A DNA stretch of 64,000 bases from Pycnopodia helianthoides (lineage: Eukaryota > Echinodermata > Asteroidea > Forcipulatida > Asteriidae), in contig CM063244.1 of assembly GCA_032158295.1 (NCBI GenBank), forward strand, positions 22,260,815-22,324,814, given 5' to 3'. How positions within the stretch are numbered: position 1 is the first letter of the stretch; each line of letters starts with the position of its first letter. Position numbers and translations under genes: made by a program. The notes beneath the pieces are model-generated. The model saw only the letters and a list, made by a program, of their open reading frames with translations, ran no database searches and was not told the origin of the DNA. Shown here in pieces: positions 45,059 to 57,510 of this stretch.

Positions 45059-47104
45059 TGAATCATGTTTTTACATGGTCACTCTTAACTGCATACACTT
45101 AGACATATCACAAGATCAAAAAAGAGTGAGAGGGGACCATTACTCAATGACTTGAAGCGTATTTTGATAGAGCGCACTGCGTAGTCTCTAACAGAACGGA
45201 GGTTATGATCGAGCAAGGCAGTCTGGGAAAAATGGCGCGGCGAGATCATACACCACTGGGAACGAAGTCATATAGAGCAACTGGTTCTCTTTCATTTTTG
45301 TTGATCTCCCTCCCATTCTTTAAAAAAGCATGATTCATTTGAAGCGTCGAAAGTTTTTAACAAGCTTGCACGCAGAGCAGTCATTGGTTAGCCGATCAGC
45401 ATTGTTTTTCATTGCCTCCCTTCCAGGGGTTAAGATCAAGCAAGGCATACTGGGGGGGGGGGTGGGAAATGGCGCGGCGAGATCTTACACAACTGGGAAC
45501 GAGGTTGTGACGAGAGGTATCGATACGACGCGCTGCCCATGGTAGCAAGGCTGGTATTATGTCTTTGGTTTCAGTGCGCGACTGACTAGAGAGACAACTC
45601 TTGATATATCGCCCTCTTTCGAGTTGTGAAACCTCCAATAAACAGTGAGGCATAAAAGCCATAGATAGGTCTCCTGTCTTTATCAGTAAAAAGGATAAGA
45701 CAGACACTCGTCCAACAAACCCAAAGGTTCCGTGGGATAGACATTATGAACGTAGGAAATGACGCATAACTACCAAACTGATATAAGGATACTATACACA
45801 ACGAGTGTAGCGAGTACTTGATATTCAAACAGAGGACTTGTAACAAAAGAGACAATTAAAAAGATCCACGATTGCTATCACAAAGGAAGCTACCCACACA
45901 ATGTTATGGCATCCAAGGTAAAAGGTACATCTAGCAGGTAACTGCCAGAGCCTCGAGGTGTGACGTCATTAGATGCTCGGGCTATTCTGTTGGTAAGTAG
46001 TGACGTTTTAGAGCTGGAAGTGCAGTGTAACGAATGTACATGTACATGTATACCATTCGTTTGCATTGCACTATCGGCTCGACTACTTCGCCACCTAATA
46101 CCATGTGTTTTTTTCCCGGCTGGTTAAGACCATGTTTAGACATTCAATAATCAGAATATTAGACTTGAAATATTATGTTACCTCTACTCTCTGCACTCGA
46201 TTTTATTTATTTTAAAAATGCAGTAAAAGAAATACGATTTGCACAATTTTTTGTAAGGTTTCGCGCTCATTCAACTCAAATATTAAGTGCAAATAAGACG
46301 TATTAGACATTGTGATTCCGGTAATAAACAGCGCAACCTAGTTCCCATAAGCTACTTCTCAGTTTTCTCAGTGTCTCATCATAATTTCTTTAGATGACAG
46401 AAGATGAAAGAAATTTATTTTCGTATGGTTTGGTGTCTAGACTACTCTTACAACATAAGACTGACCTATTTAGACCCCCCCTGTCCATGTCAAGTGTGTC
46501 GCTGACTCATATCAACCTTGAGAGCGTTGTGAACTATTAATTAGCAGTGTGCGCGAGCACAATTTCACTGTTTGCATTATTTTACTGAGTATAGCTTTGC
46601 AATCATTAAGCGAAAAATACAAATTGCTAAAATATGCTGAAGGTAGCAGAATTACTGGTTCAACAAAAAAATTGAACGTGAGAATTGAATTTCGTTAATA
46701 GACGCAAATTATTTCCTACCAGGTAGTTTGTGAATTACGAATGTCTACATTAAGTGTTGATTTAACTTTAATGGGATTAGACCTGGAGTGTTGGACAGGC
46801 TGATGAGCAGGACTGTACTTTTTACTTCAAGCCTCGTTTTGGTTGCTTGGTTGTCATTTTGTAAAACAAGATGGATGCACCAAAGAAGAGTCTACTCATC
46901 AAATAAAACAATAAGAGGATTAATGGAAACTGACTCATTAGGACATTAAAACTGAAACTCTATCAATTGTAACTAGTAAATTATTTCCTAAAAGCTATAT
47001 AGCATAGTTCGGTAGGGCTGCCTTGTTAGACGAATGCCATCCATGACTTGCCGTGTAGTGTCTGAAAAAAACAAAAACTAGTTTTGAAGTATGTACTATC
47101 TATC

Positions 47105-47356
47105 CCACAACATTCTAAAAACTCCCGGTTCAGAATTGACCCGGAATTCGGGTCCGTTGGGGGCCTGAAGAGTTTCCGTGTAAGGTTGACCCGGAAACTG
47201 TTTTTTTTTATTTTTTAAAAAGGACAGATTTCAACCAGGATTACGTGTCAGTTTGACCCATTTATGTGCTATAGTTTGTCCAATGCACCCACATTCATCC
47301 AGCCTGACCCCGAAATTGTTCAGATTAAAATCTGACCCGGAATTTTGTTTAGAGTA
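47105..47356. mobile_element. GGGTCA-rich MITE, 3' of the unit 2 gene
   Basis: Same family and place as 34364-34588; TTTAGAGT at the right end. Confidence 0.6.
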
Positions 47357-47784
47357 AAGGGCCATACTGTCCATAAGTGACAGGTCAAACCCTTTGTGTT
47401 CGACAAACAAGTTCCACAGAACTGTCTGCAACAAACCTTTTCGGACATAACGGGGAATGTCGGACAAGGTGTCTAACACACGTGGTTCCAATCAGAAGTA
47501 GATTAGTCTTAACATGTTTTCCTTTTAATATCTTAAGATCTTAAATGATAGCACCAACCAAGTAACAGAGTACTTTTAAGATAATTCCAGCCTAAAAGAT
47601 GTTTACTTATTAATGTATCCAGTCTGCTCGCAAAATAAAATCACTCAGTGAAATTTGGCTTTTCCACTTTCCTTAGACTTTGGCCCGTGAAATGGAACAA
47701 TCCAGATTTCACCTCGTGATTATAATCTGTCCAATGCACCCACATTCATCCAGTATTTGTATAATCTTACACGTGACAGCAGAC

Positions 47785-47828
47785 CTACTCCAAGGGCGGG
47801 CTCTCCCCAATCCCAGATTCCATATTTC
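47785..47828 (-). pseudogene. unit 2 gene exon 8
   Basis: Same tail NMESGIGESPPLE and stop as unit 1, in frame on its own. Confidence 0.7.
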
Positions 47829-48465
47829 CTAGAAGAAAATAAAATAGAACAAAGTATAAGCAATTTAAATATTCAAGCGAAAATGTAAAGAAAAACAAAT
47901 TGACGAACAAAAAGGGGGGGGGGGTGGGGGTGGGGGTACAGTGTGCGTTTGCCCGAAGTCGATGTATGTTAATGTATACCATTAGGGTCCAAAGAGGTCT
48001 CTCGTCTCAGGGCAAGTACGATAGCTGCTCAAGAATGTGGAAGGTTGATGGACTTTTCCCATAAGGACTTTGAATGAAAGCATTTAATATGGTGACGTAA
48101 TTGTACATTGCTTGTCGGATAAAACTAAATCATATTGTATTCCCTGTGCACTTTTTACATAATCAAAACTTCAAAAGGGGCTGTCAGGTTTCCAAAATAG
48201 TTTACATTATAGATTTATCGTCCTTGGTAGATTTGTGAGTTTGTATTGGGAAGTTGCTACTTTGCCACCTTGGTTTTGGAAAACACTAGATATTCGTAAG
48301 CCTAATTATGTAACCGTTTTTTCATTTATTCCATGCTAATGGATTCTCTGGTAATGCAACATGGTTTATAGTCTCATACAAAAATATTACAAGATTGTAC
48401 CTCTTTCTCAAAGGGGCCAGGTTTGTTCTCAAACTCAAATCGCTACGTTTATGAGATGAGATTAC

Positions 48466-48780
48466 CTTGAAGACAAATGACTCCAGCAGTTTCTGTGCTG
48501 TTACATTTGGGCTCATCCCAGCAAGACGACGGGCAGTCGGTGATTTTGGCCTCGGAACCATCACACGAAACCCCTTGCATGGCATTGATAGTGCCCTCTG
48601 GTTCGCCAAAGTAAGAACCAGACTTTGCCTCCGTGGCACCAGAGAAGCCTAGCTGTCGACAGACGACCGCGGCATCGATGATATCCCAGTCTGCATCGCA
48701 AATTGTACCCCATGTATTTTCCTTGTACAGCTCAACGCGTCCTTGAGTCTTGTTTCCACCTCCAACCAGCCGGATAGTAT
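48466..48780 (-). pseudogene. unit 2 gene exon 7, SRCR domain 2 (frame intact)
   Basis: 315 bases as in unit 1, no internal stop. Visible replacements include V to E in RVxLY, T to A in CDxDWD and L to S before CDGS. All seven Cys are retained. Confidence 0.8.
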
Positions 48781-49077
48781 CTCAAAAATAAAGAATTTGA
48801 ATAAAACTTTTGAATTGTTGAACATTTAATTTAATTTAATTTGTCAAATCCACGAAATCAAAAACCAGACATGGAAACACATTTAAGCTAGTTATTGTGA
48901 TTATGATATTTGCGATTCAACATTTTACTGTGATTTGTACGAAATTCCTTAGGAAAAGTTTGAATTGTTTTAATATTCAGCTAACACAAATTTAATATCT
49001 TCACTATTCACATCATTAAATTGAAACAGAAGATGAAGTTACCTTAATAACAAAATAAGAAAAAGGGAAAAATTCCA

Positions 49078-49289
49078 AAGAATTGACCCGGATTTTGTGT
49101 TATGTGGTGCCTGACCCATTTCTGAGTCAGTTTGACCCGGAATTGGTGTCAACATGACCCGGAAATGGGTCTAATTGACGCAGAATCCGAGTTAAATTCT
49201 ACATATTTTAAAAACCGGGTCAGTCTGACCCAGAAATGGATCATGGCCCTTGGGACCCGGGTCAATTCTGACTCGAGAGTGTAACAGAA
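49078..49289. mobile_element. GGGTCA-rich MITE in intron 6, unit 2
   Basis: Counterpart of 36262-36487, with the left CCCGGGTCA end eroded to AAGAATTGACCC. Confidence 0.6.
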
Positions 49290-49468
49290 TCTTTGTTCAT
49301 TATTATGTACAACTTTATATCTATACGATTTACATTGATCACATTCTTCTCAAAATTCAACTTCTGTTTGCAAAATAACGCAGGAACATAACATTATTAA
49401 GTAATAAGTATAGAAATTGAATACTGAGAATAAAACTGGTATTATCTCAAGAAGTGAACTGTCCTTAC

Positions 49469-49776
49469 TTGGTTTACAGACAACTCCGGCTGTGCTGTTA
49501 CAGGATTGAATGTCACTACAAACAAAAGCACAGTTATACAGATAGGACTCCGTTCCTTTACAGGCTACTCGATCCATCACGGTGGGAAAGTCTGTCGCTC
49601 CAAAATACGATCCAGTCTTAGCCTCACTTGCTTCTAGGAATCCAAGCTGCCTGCATACAGTAGTCGCATCCTTGAAGTCCCAGTTGGTATCACAAACCGC
49701 ACCCCAACATCGTCATGGTAAATCTCTACTCGACCTCGTAGTGCGTCATCACCTCCCACTAATCGGACGATACCAT
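49469..49776 (-). pseudogene. unit 2 gene exon 6, SRCR domain 1 with 1-base deletion
   Basis: 308 bases; one C is missing in the CCCCAACC stretch near 49707, shifting frame after IYHDD. Downstream coding (DRVACKGTESYLYNCAF and on) is otherwise preserved. Confidence 0.75.
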
Positions 49777-50427
49777 CTTCAATAGGAACACAAATAGTAA
49801 TAACATTCAAAGGCTATCTTTATATTTTATACTTGAAAATATACCCGAAGCGTTTGAGACTCCCGTCATTTTGTTGAGTAAAAAACCGTTATCCAAAAGA
49901 AAGTTTCAATAAGTAAGTCTATAGTTGCGTTGGCTGTTAGATGGATTGTTTTTTGTATTTCACATTTTTTGATTAATGTGGTTCTAAGATGTCTTAAGAA
50001 TATATCACTTATTTGCTTCAAATTTGTTTCATTAGTGTAACACTAAAAACGTTCACAACTGTGATCCGGGTGTGTTGGTTATAAGTGGGGTCGTTCTCGG
50101 TTTGATTTTGTGTATAAAACCATTGGGAATACAAAGAGATTTACAATTTTGGAGTTGTGGTGGTGGCAATTAGGCTGTCGTAGTTTAGGAGGCGGTCGAT
50201 TCTTTGGTGCCTTTTGGCTGCCGGTCGCCTGTGCAGTATCGAGTCTGTCTTCGCCCGGATAGGATTCACCGCAATCCTGAAGGGCTTGCTTGGCATTTGG
50301 GGTTTTAGCCTACGACACCAACCTTAAACTCTTAGGTTGGTACTCTTGTCACAACTTCGGTCTTTTAATGGACACATACATTTTTATATAAGAAGTGAAA
50401 ATTTAAAATAAACATTTTGAGCGTTAC

Positions 50428-50564
50428 CTCGACATCCAAGGACTTCAAAATCCAGGCGAGGAGCGTACCAACAAGGTGAGGAGCAGTATTCTGAGAAATC
50501 TTGTCTGCAGCACCACCGGGAAATTCACAGTCACTTGTTGTCCGCCAGCGACATTGCCATTGAA
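50428..50564 (-). pseudogene. unit 2 gene exon 5, end of F5/8C with 2-base deletion
   Basis: 137 bases; the LPLTW segment is altered (near 50465-50475) and two bases are missing, giving a stop shortly after. The Trp of the ILPLTW motif is lost. Confidence 0.75.
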
Positions 50565-50991
50565 CTGAAATAGTCACATTGCATTTGAACTCATTGCAAA
50601 CCAGCTAATCGTTAAACAAAGGTTGTAGCACGCATGTCATTCGTCACCCTGATATGAAACCAACTATTCCACAGCTTCATGGATTTAGACGTTAACTGCT
50701 TATTAATAATACATAGCTGTATATCTTTCTTTATCTTTCGTTTTGCTTTTTGCCTGTGCGGGTTTGTTTTCCAGTTTGCATGGATGAGCTGAATTTGTTT
50801 TACAATGCGCTTTCAAAATTCAGAAACATTTAATATCATATTTTGCCCCACCGTTTTTGCCTGTAAAGTGTCTACAACTTAAGTTGAAGTGCGAACTCTA
50901 TAATGTTATACCATAACGACTATTTCATGAAGACCATTGCAATGGACTCGAAAACTGAATTCAGGAGAATACTGTATCTTAGGCCTGCGCT

Positions 50992-51234
50992 AAACGTCGC
51001 ACTTTTGCCGAGCCGAACTCAAATGTTTTCAGTTCGATTCGACACGGCAAGAGCGCGACGTTTGTCACCGTATCGTGCCGCTACCTGTAGCACGGCAGGG
51101 CTTGCCGTGCTACACGGCAGTGCCGAACTTAAATAAAAGGTTTGCGCTAAACGTCGCTCTTTTGTCGAATTTAATTCCTAATTTTACAACTGTTTGAGTT
51201 CGACACGACAAACGTGCGACGTTTAGTGCAGGCC
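50992..51234. mobile_element. 243-bp MITE with TTA target duplication at the exon 4 donor
   Basis: Ends GGCCTGCGCTAAACGTCGCA and TGCGACGTTTAGTGCAGGCC are near-perfect inverted repeats. TTA at 50989-50991 and 51235-51237 is present once in unit 1 (38813-38815). A 3-bp TTA duplication is typical of PIF/Harbinger-type insertions. An inner palindrome around TAGCACGGCAGGGCTTGCCG is also present. Confidence 0.9.
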
Positions 51235-51238
51235 TTAC

Positions 51239-51447
51239 CTGTATTGTATCTCCGTCGTAATTTACTAAATTTGTCCAGCTTTCTGAGCTTCCGTCGTCGC
51301 TGTACTGAATGCTGAATGTTGACACATATGTGGTCGGATGACCCTGTACAATCACTCCGGTGACAACTGGACCTGGCAGTCCCAGATCAACTTGAATCCA
51401 AGAGCCGGATGCAGGTCTAGGAATCCAAAAGTTGCTGCCTCCGTTCT
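51239..51447 (-). pseudogene. unit 2 gene exon 4, core of F5/8C (frame intact)
   Basis: 209 bases as in unit 1; encodes NFWIPRPASGSWIQVDLGLP and on without stops. The GTAAG donor survives although a mobile element begins five bases into the intron. Confidence 0.8.
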
Positions 51448-52424
51448 CTTGTAAATGAAAATAATGATTACATGAAATGTAACCGTAGAACCTAAAATAA
51501 TTACGCACCCATCTTAGTGAAATGAAAGTCTTGTTTGAATATTGGGTTGTTTTTAAACCATCCCCGGCCCTCGGCCTGATTGCAAACTGAACTATTTTCA
51601 GATAAGTGATGGTAGTTAAATTCGTAACAAAAATTTAGATATTTTTTGTTAACCCACGCAACTGTAACTGAGCTCAAACATTGGTGTTATAATCTGATCT
51701 ATTTTGACAATTTCTCAAAAACGGGTTTAACTTTGAAAGAACTTTGACGTTTTAGGTTTGTTAGAGTAATTTGATATTAATTTGTTGATTGATGTAAGTG
51801 CTCGTTCAATTTTAATTATCTACCATCTGATCTGATTTTAACAATGCACGTAATCTTTTTATTTTATATGTAGATTTTTAAGTCGTTAGCGGAATTCGCG
51901 TGTTGAACGAGGGGGCGGAACCTCCAAACAACTCTCTTTTTGGTCCTTTAATGGAAACATTAAAAATGTACCAGTTCCATTAAAGTGACGTATAAAATGG
52001 AAATAAGTGATAAAGTAGCCCACAATAACTGAGCTTAAAACTGTTATGTTCTGATTCATTGCAATGAGCTGTTGTGTGACACTTCCTCAAAAACGGGTTT
52101 AAAAAGTTTGAATAAAGCCTGTATTGAGAGCTTGTCTCAGGTTCTATTATAATAATACGATAGAACCTTGAAGGTTTAGAATTATGAGATAATTCTAGGA
52201 ACTAGACAGGACTTTTTGATTAATCGTACTCTTTCTAAAGCCGCACGATCCAAATAGTGTTGTAAAATAAGAATGAAGTTCGTGAAAATAAAAAAGGGGA
52301 TTTTGTGGTTATTGGACTTGTTCGATGTCGGTTCATTTCAAATGAAATAAAATGACCATAGAATTAAAGATTTGAATTTGTGTTTAATGTTCAGTGCAAA
52401 AAAGCAAACTTGTAGTTGACTTAC

Positions 52425-52543
52425 CAATATTAAGTCGAGCGTATTTAGGAAGCCAAGATGGCTGTGGTATGACGATGCAGTTATACTATCATCAGGGATC
52501 GCTCCACTCTCCATTCCCAAAGGTCCACTTTTACAGGATTGTA
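52425..52543 (-). pseudogene. unit 2 gene exon 3, start of F5/8C with 1-base deletion
   Basis: 119 bases; near 52456-52466 the codons for YYSAHWLPKY become YHSHLGFLNT after a net loss of one base. Confidence 0.78.
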
Positions 52544-53097
52544 CTACTCAGATAAACACGTATTTTAAGTAATTGGCATTCACAAAAATAAAGAATTTGG
52601 TAAAAATAGTATTAACTAAATACTTTAAAGAATAATGTAATTAGAACCACAATTATGACAACTTGTTCACTTGCACGGGTAACATCGTATGTTCAAAACA
52701 AATAAATTTAATTCAAAGAGTCACAATGCCATTGTGATTTCTAATTTCGACATAAAACGGTTTAAATTGACACCTTGCACACACGTCACACATTACATTA
52801 GCTTTTTTGAAGTTAACAGGTAAGCGTGTAAACCCTGCGTCGCCTAAAATGCGCACTACACTGTATAACACATAGGGTCATTGACTTCCAAAATAGAGCA
52901 ACCAAGATTGTTGTGATGATGACGTCAGTTTGAAATGGGTCATTATGGAGAAATTGTTTTGAAAATGAATACCACAATAAAAACAACAATGAAATAAAAA
53001 CAACCACTGAGCAAATAAATATAAAGTTATCATGATTTTCAAAATGTGGTCAACTACACATGATAACAAATTAAAGGGTATTGTTAAACTAAATCAC

Positions 53098-53154
53098 CTG
53101 TTGTATATTGTTCTTGAGTTTCCGCACTGCTGATGGGATGGGCCAAAGAAAGTC
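53098..53154 (-). pseudogene. unit 2 gene exon 2
   Basis: 57 bases; LSLAHPISSAETQEQYTT, one V to A change against unit 1. Splice sites intact. Confidence 0.75.
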
Positions 53155-54838
53155 CTGAACAAGATTGACAAATAGGAAGTAGAAGAGCAAGGGGAAAAGG
53201 TCACTCATTTGAGTCTATTTATATATATTTTGAAATCTTATTTTTCTTTCTTTTCAGGCATAAAGGTGCCTAGGTTGAACAATTTACACTGCGTGCATTG
53301 GATTTCACCGGATTCACATCAACTGCAGGCTCTAAATATAATATACACAAATTGAATGTATCTCGCTGCCAAAAATCCACGTAGCCTTACCTCCAGGATC
53401 GTTTGTTCAATATTTTGTTTGCACCGTTAAAACCCTGCGAGCTTAATGATATCAAGTTACACTACTCATCTGCAGGGTACATGATGCCGGTTGTTTACAA
53501 TCAAAATCAATTGTCTACATCTTCTTGAAGTTATTTTCTATTCTGAGGGTCTGTACATAATCAATCATTTAAGACCCCCCAAAAATTAGAAAAATAAATT
53601 GTATTTTATTATTTTTTTTTAAATTTATTTATTCATATATTTATTTATTCATTATTTATAATTGACTCATAAGTTCAACTTATTCATTTATATTACTCTC
53701 TTAGTACAGGTTCGTAATTTTTCTCGAAAATACACACAATTCTGTTGGGTCTTTAAGATGGTCCACTACGCAGATCATTGAGTAACATCTCGTGTTCATA
53801 TTAACCTACTATTGTGTTTTCGGTAGCGATGTACTGGTGTGGTTCCATGTTGAATTTCTCAAGGGACACCTGCTAGTAAGTTATGGCATACCGCAAAGGA
53901 ACAATGGCTTAAGCAGTAAACAGTAAGGGATGATTAAGAACCTCTATAAGAAATGTCGTTATCAGAAAATTACCACACCCTAAATAGGCTTCATTACTTA
54001 GACACGCCCACTTAAAGCACGCTTCCAACACAGGTATTGTCAAAAACAAGTATCCGCACTTTGTGGGACCCACCATATACATGACGAGAAAAAAAACACC
54101 AAGAAACAAAACAAAACGATCATCGGAGTCGCAAGAAAATATTGAAAAACCCGCCAATGATTTCATTGTTTTTTGGCCTCACGAGATTAAAACTAATTGT
54201 TTTACTAAATTCTTTACTTTTAGTAAAACTACTAGTTTTCTACCATGACCATCTTTATAGCATTTTAGTCAAGTATAAATCTGTGAACATTTTTATTTCC
54301 CACACTTACAAATGTTATGCAAATGCTGTTTTGTAGTTTCGCCCCAGTGATTTATGAGAAGATCACAGGAAATGTATCAAGTTAGTTTTTTTCTTTTGCA
54401 CTTGTAAGAAAAACGAATTCTTTGGTATTGTCTTTCCCTTCATTGGTCTAGCATCATTTCCTTGTCAGAAGTGTCATTTTCTGTCATAAGAAATGCCTGT
54501 ATAAATGATTGAGTGGTTTTGGGTAACGTTTTACACAACGAAAGACAGATTTGAAGCCGAAGTAGCAAAAAAGTCAATTTCCCTTGTGGTTCATTACTTG
54601 ACAAAAAAGGATATCGTCACAAAGTGTAGACGTACATTCCGACTACAGTGAAATTACAGTAAAAACGAACAATGAATAATGGAGTGCTTGATGGCCACAG
54701 TTTTTCTAGTCGTGTTGACGTTATAGTGAATGATGAATTTAATCTGCCAACCGACCATCTACCAGAACTAGAAGGATATTTGTGTTGGGTGCAGGAGGAA
54801 TGACAGCTTTGTGGCTTGATACGTAAACCTTTACTCAC

Positions 54839-54887
54839 CGATTAGAAGTGCATTCAGCAGCATGGTACTAGCTACAGTAGACATCAT
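54839..54887 (-). pseudogene. unit 2 gene exon 1, signal peptide
   Basis: In-frame loss of one Leu codon (MLLN instead of MLLLN). Donor GTGAGT intact. The upstream sequence diverges from unit 1 right after GGCACGGTCCT. Confidence 0.75.
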
Positions 54888-54939
54888 GATGAGAAGAATC
54901 GACTATCGCAGTACATACAAACAATTAAACAACATATGG

Positions 54940-56410
54940 GCACGGTCCTCACAGTCTGATTTCAATAGAATGGCAGGAAGGATATACTGTCGGTTCCTTT
55001 TCAATGGCAGTACAGAGTTTAACGGTTTTTGTTTAAAGTGACAATTGCCATTTATTAAAAGGTTTTATGTTGAAAACGCAAAAAATTAGATGAAACCTAA
55101 AGTTGGTGCAGCTTGAGGAAAAAGTATATTTTGATGTCGTCTTGATAATACTATTGAGAAAAGTTTACTAATAACGATTACGAAGGAGTTAGGAGGATGA
55201 GCTTTTGGGAAATAGAGGTGTGCATACTGTATATAAAAGTTATATATAAGTTGATGTTGGTATGCGTTTGGCTATATGCATGGTTGAAGTATGCATTTCG
55301 GTTTACAGTAAATGTTTCTGATGTTCATGGGTTCCAGCGGAAGAACTGTTCTGACAAATCAGACTTGGAGATAGTGTGACATTGAAGGTGTGTGCTGGGA
55401 TCTTAATCAAACATCGATCAAACACCATAATTCAAAACAGCTCCCTTTCTGATGATGATTGATGTAAGGGCGAGAAGGGGCCCTTGGGGCTGATCCCATG
55501 ATCCAATGTCACGCTCATTGTCTACCACTACGGTCATCATTACTGCGTCTTGTACTAATATCAAAACCGGTACCACATTAAACAACAGTGGTAAATCTTA
55601 TTGGGAATGTTCCATCTGCTACTCGATGAAAAACAATTACATTAATAAGAATTGCGTCTACTGCTTCAATAAGCCGGGTTAAATGAAAGCAGGTTACCAT
55701 TGTACAAATGATACGTCCGCTGACTTCAAAAGATTTCTGATTGGTCAAATAAAACATACAGCTTCCTCCTAAATAATGGCAATATCATCGAATTGGTTTA
55801 AGTTTCCCTTGTGGTTTTTATGTTCAAAAAGTACAAACACAAATAAAGTACATTGGACTATAATTGTTTTGTACGTTTTGTATAGCAAGGGATCAAGGGC
55901 ATAGCTTAGCTAGCGACCAGGAGCGATCGAGTAGTAACATTTTGTTTACTTCACGGTTAAAACCCTTTCATGAGCCCCGTTTACTCCTACGGGAGTCACA
56001 TAAAGTTATGTATGTCATTGTTTTTCTCAGTTGTAAAGCCCTGAGCGAGTTGAACGTCATTGATATCCTAGACTGGACCAGTCAATTCCAAGGTTTTTTT
56101 CCTTTTTATTGCACAAAATCTGCCGCATGGCTTTGCGTGAGTGTCAACACAACCCACACACATCCAACCCTCTGATAAAGTGGAACCATTCCAGCTATCT
56201 ATTTATTGTATCACGCGGTACCGTTGATGTCTGGCAGGCACTCTGAGCAGCCCTGTGGTTTTCAGCACCCCCAACACCACAAATGAAGATCATTGTAACC
56301 AGAGGAAGGTGTGATTTTCGGTAGACGGCACTGTAAAGGTTCATAGCAAGAACCAAGTCGACCTTCGACCCTTGTATTTAACTATGGACACCGGAAGAGT
56401 TGTCTCTCTA
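54940..56410. other. 5' flank of the unit 2 gene, no gene seen
   Basis: Matches 42600-43950 of unit 1 with small indels. The first ~135 bases of the unit 1 promoter flank (about 42460-42600) are missing. Confidence 0.5.
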
Positions 56411-56879
56411 GGGGTGCACCCCACCAAATAGGAGAAAACAGAGCGTCGATCTCATTAATTTTTTGTAGGCCCTCAAAATATTCTAATATTAGACAGATTT
56501 GAGAGCCTCCAGAAAGTGTTTCAGTGTAAAAGATTTGCCCAATTGTGACCTGGGGGTTGTTGACTTCCAACTTGAGGCATTTTGGATGACATAGGCCCTG
56601 AAATAAATGGTCCTCTTTGCTGAGAGGTGCAGGGATATTTTTTAAAGATTGATGCTCAGACGTTTTGAAAATTACACTTGTGTAGGGGTGTTTTTATTTG
56701 GAGGAAGAATAATTCGACGGGCCCAGGGACTCCCCACATCAAATTGAGCAGAGAATAAAAGTTCAAGAGTCAATTAATAATTTTTCCCGGTACTGTAAAA
56801 AGCTGTGTGACTTCTAAGTATTTTTTGTGTATTTTTGAATATTTAGCATTTTGCACTGTATATTATGGGAGTGCACCCC
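56411..56879. mobile_element. MITE, family GGGTGCACCCCACCAAATA, copy 3
   Basis: Begins GGGGTGCACCCCACCAAATA and ends GGGAGTGCACCCC. Interior matches 11569-12051 and 32620-33083. Lies in a block present in unit 2 but not unit 1. Confidence 0.85.
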
Positions 56880-57510
56880 TATAGGCAGAGCATAGACTGT
56901 CCCCTGTCTTTATCCGCAATGACAAAGACAGGTACTGGTCTACATGCCAAATGATTTCATTGGATACAATAATTTCATTGGATAAACGTGCAGTGACGGA
57001 AGCTTTCCATATCTGTGCTATGATTGGTCAGAGGAGTGATGTAGATTGTCACCTTGCACTTTCTATCGTCTGCATGCAGCGTGTGATTAATGTTTGTACA
57101 CAATGTAATGTTGTTTTATTCACTATGTAATGTGTACATACGTGTGAAGTGACTGCAAATCTACACGTGAAATGAATGCAAGGTCAAATGTACATCTTGC
57201 AACATCCGTTCAGGCAGGTATCAGGCGTTAGTCACGAGCCTCAAAGTGTGACGTAAGATGTTCAGGCTAGGCAAACCATAGACTGGTCCCCTGTCCTTAT
57301 CCGCAAGAACAAGGACAGGCAACGGTCTGTTAGTCAAAATGATGGTCACTGCTAGACTGGTCCCCTGTCCTTATCCGCAAGACCGCAACTGGATGCGAGG
57401 TCAAAGGTGCGTTTGTCAGGACTCCTCCAAACGCTCGAAGACGGTCTCTGGCGTTATTCACGAGCCTCGAGTGTGACGTCAGATGTTCGGGCTAGGCAAA
57501 CCACAGACAT
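56880..57510. repeat. interspersed module TAGACTGGTCCCCTGTCCTT, three copies
   Basis: Copies near 56892, 57287 and 57353, each followed by ATCCGCAA and, in two cases, by the inverse AAGGACAGG-type word, making small hairpins. Similar CCTGTCTTTATC words occur at about 45672 and 59626. Confidence 0.55.

Larger units (their letters stand above)
33084..46048. repeat. tandem segmental duplication, unit 1
   Basis: Starts TGTATACCATTCGTTTGCAT. The same order of landmarks (start word, GGGTCA element, SRCR/discoidin gene, right flank) recurs at 46049 and 60006. Unit 1 differs from unit 2 by many substitutions and several insertions: the MITE at 44730-45058 is in unit 1 only, and the element at 50992 and the block at about 56300-58030 are in unit 2 only. 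Conserved non-coding segments reflect the duplication. Confidence 0.9.
47785..54887 (-). pseudogene. F5/8C - SRCR - SRCR gene, unit 2, three frame-breaking indels (gene span)
   Basis: All eight exons of the unit 1 gene are recognisable in order with GT-AG ends. Relative to unit 1, exon 3 is 119 instead of 120 bases, exon 5 is 137 instead of 139 and exon 6 is 308 instead of 309. The first breaks the discoidin domain at the HWLPKY motif, the second gives an early stop after ILLLTLLVRSSPGF, and the third breaks SRCR 1 at HDDGWG. Exons 1, 2, 4, 7 and 8 keep frame. The promoter segment with the TATA box is deleted. Decay is the simplest reading; uncorrected long-read indels could explain part of it. 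Confidence 0.7.

Noticed and set aside
48322..48639. 105-codon frames identical in units 2 and 3 (also 62278-62595)
   Set aside because: They run out of frame through SRCR exon 7. Identity reflects the recent duplication, not coding constraint.
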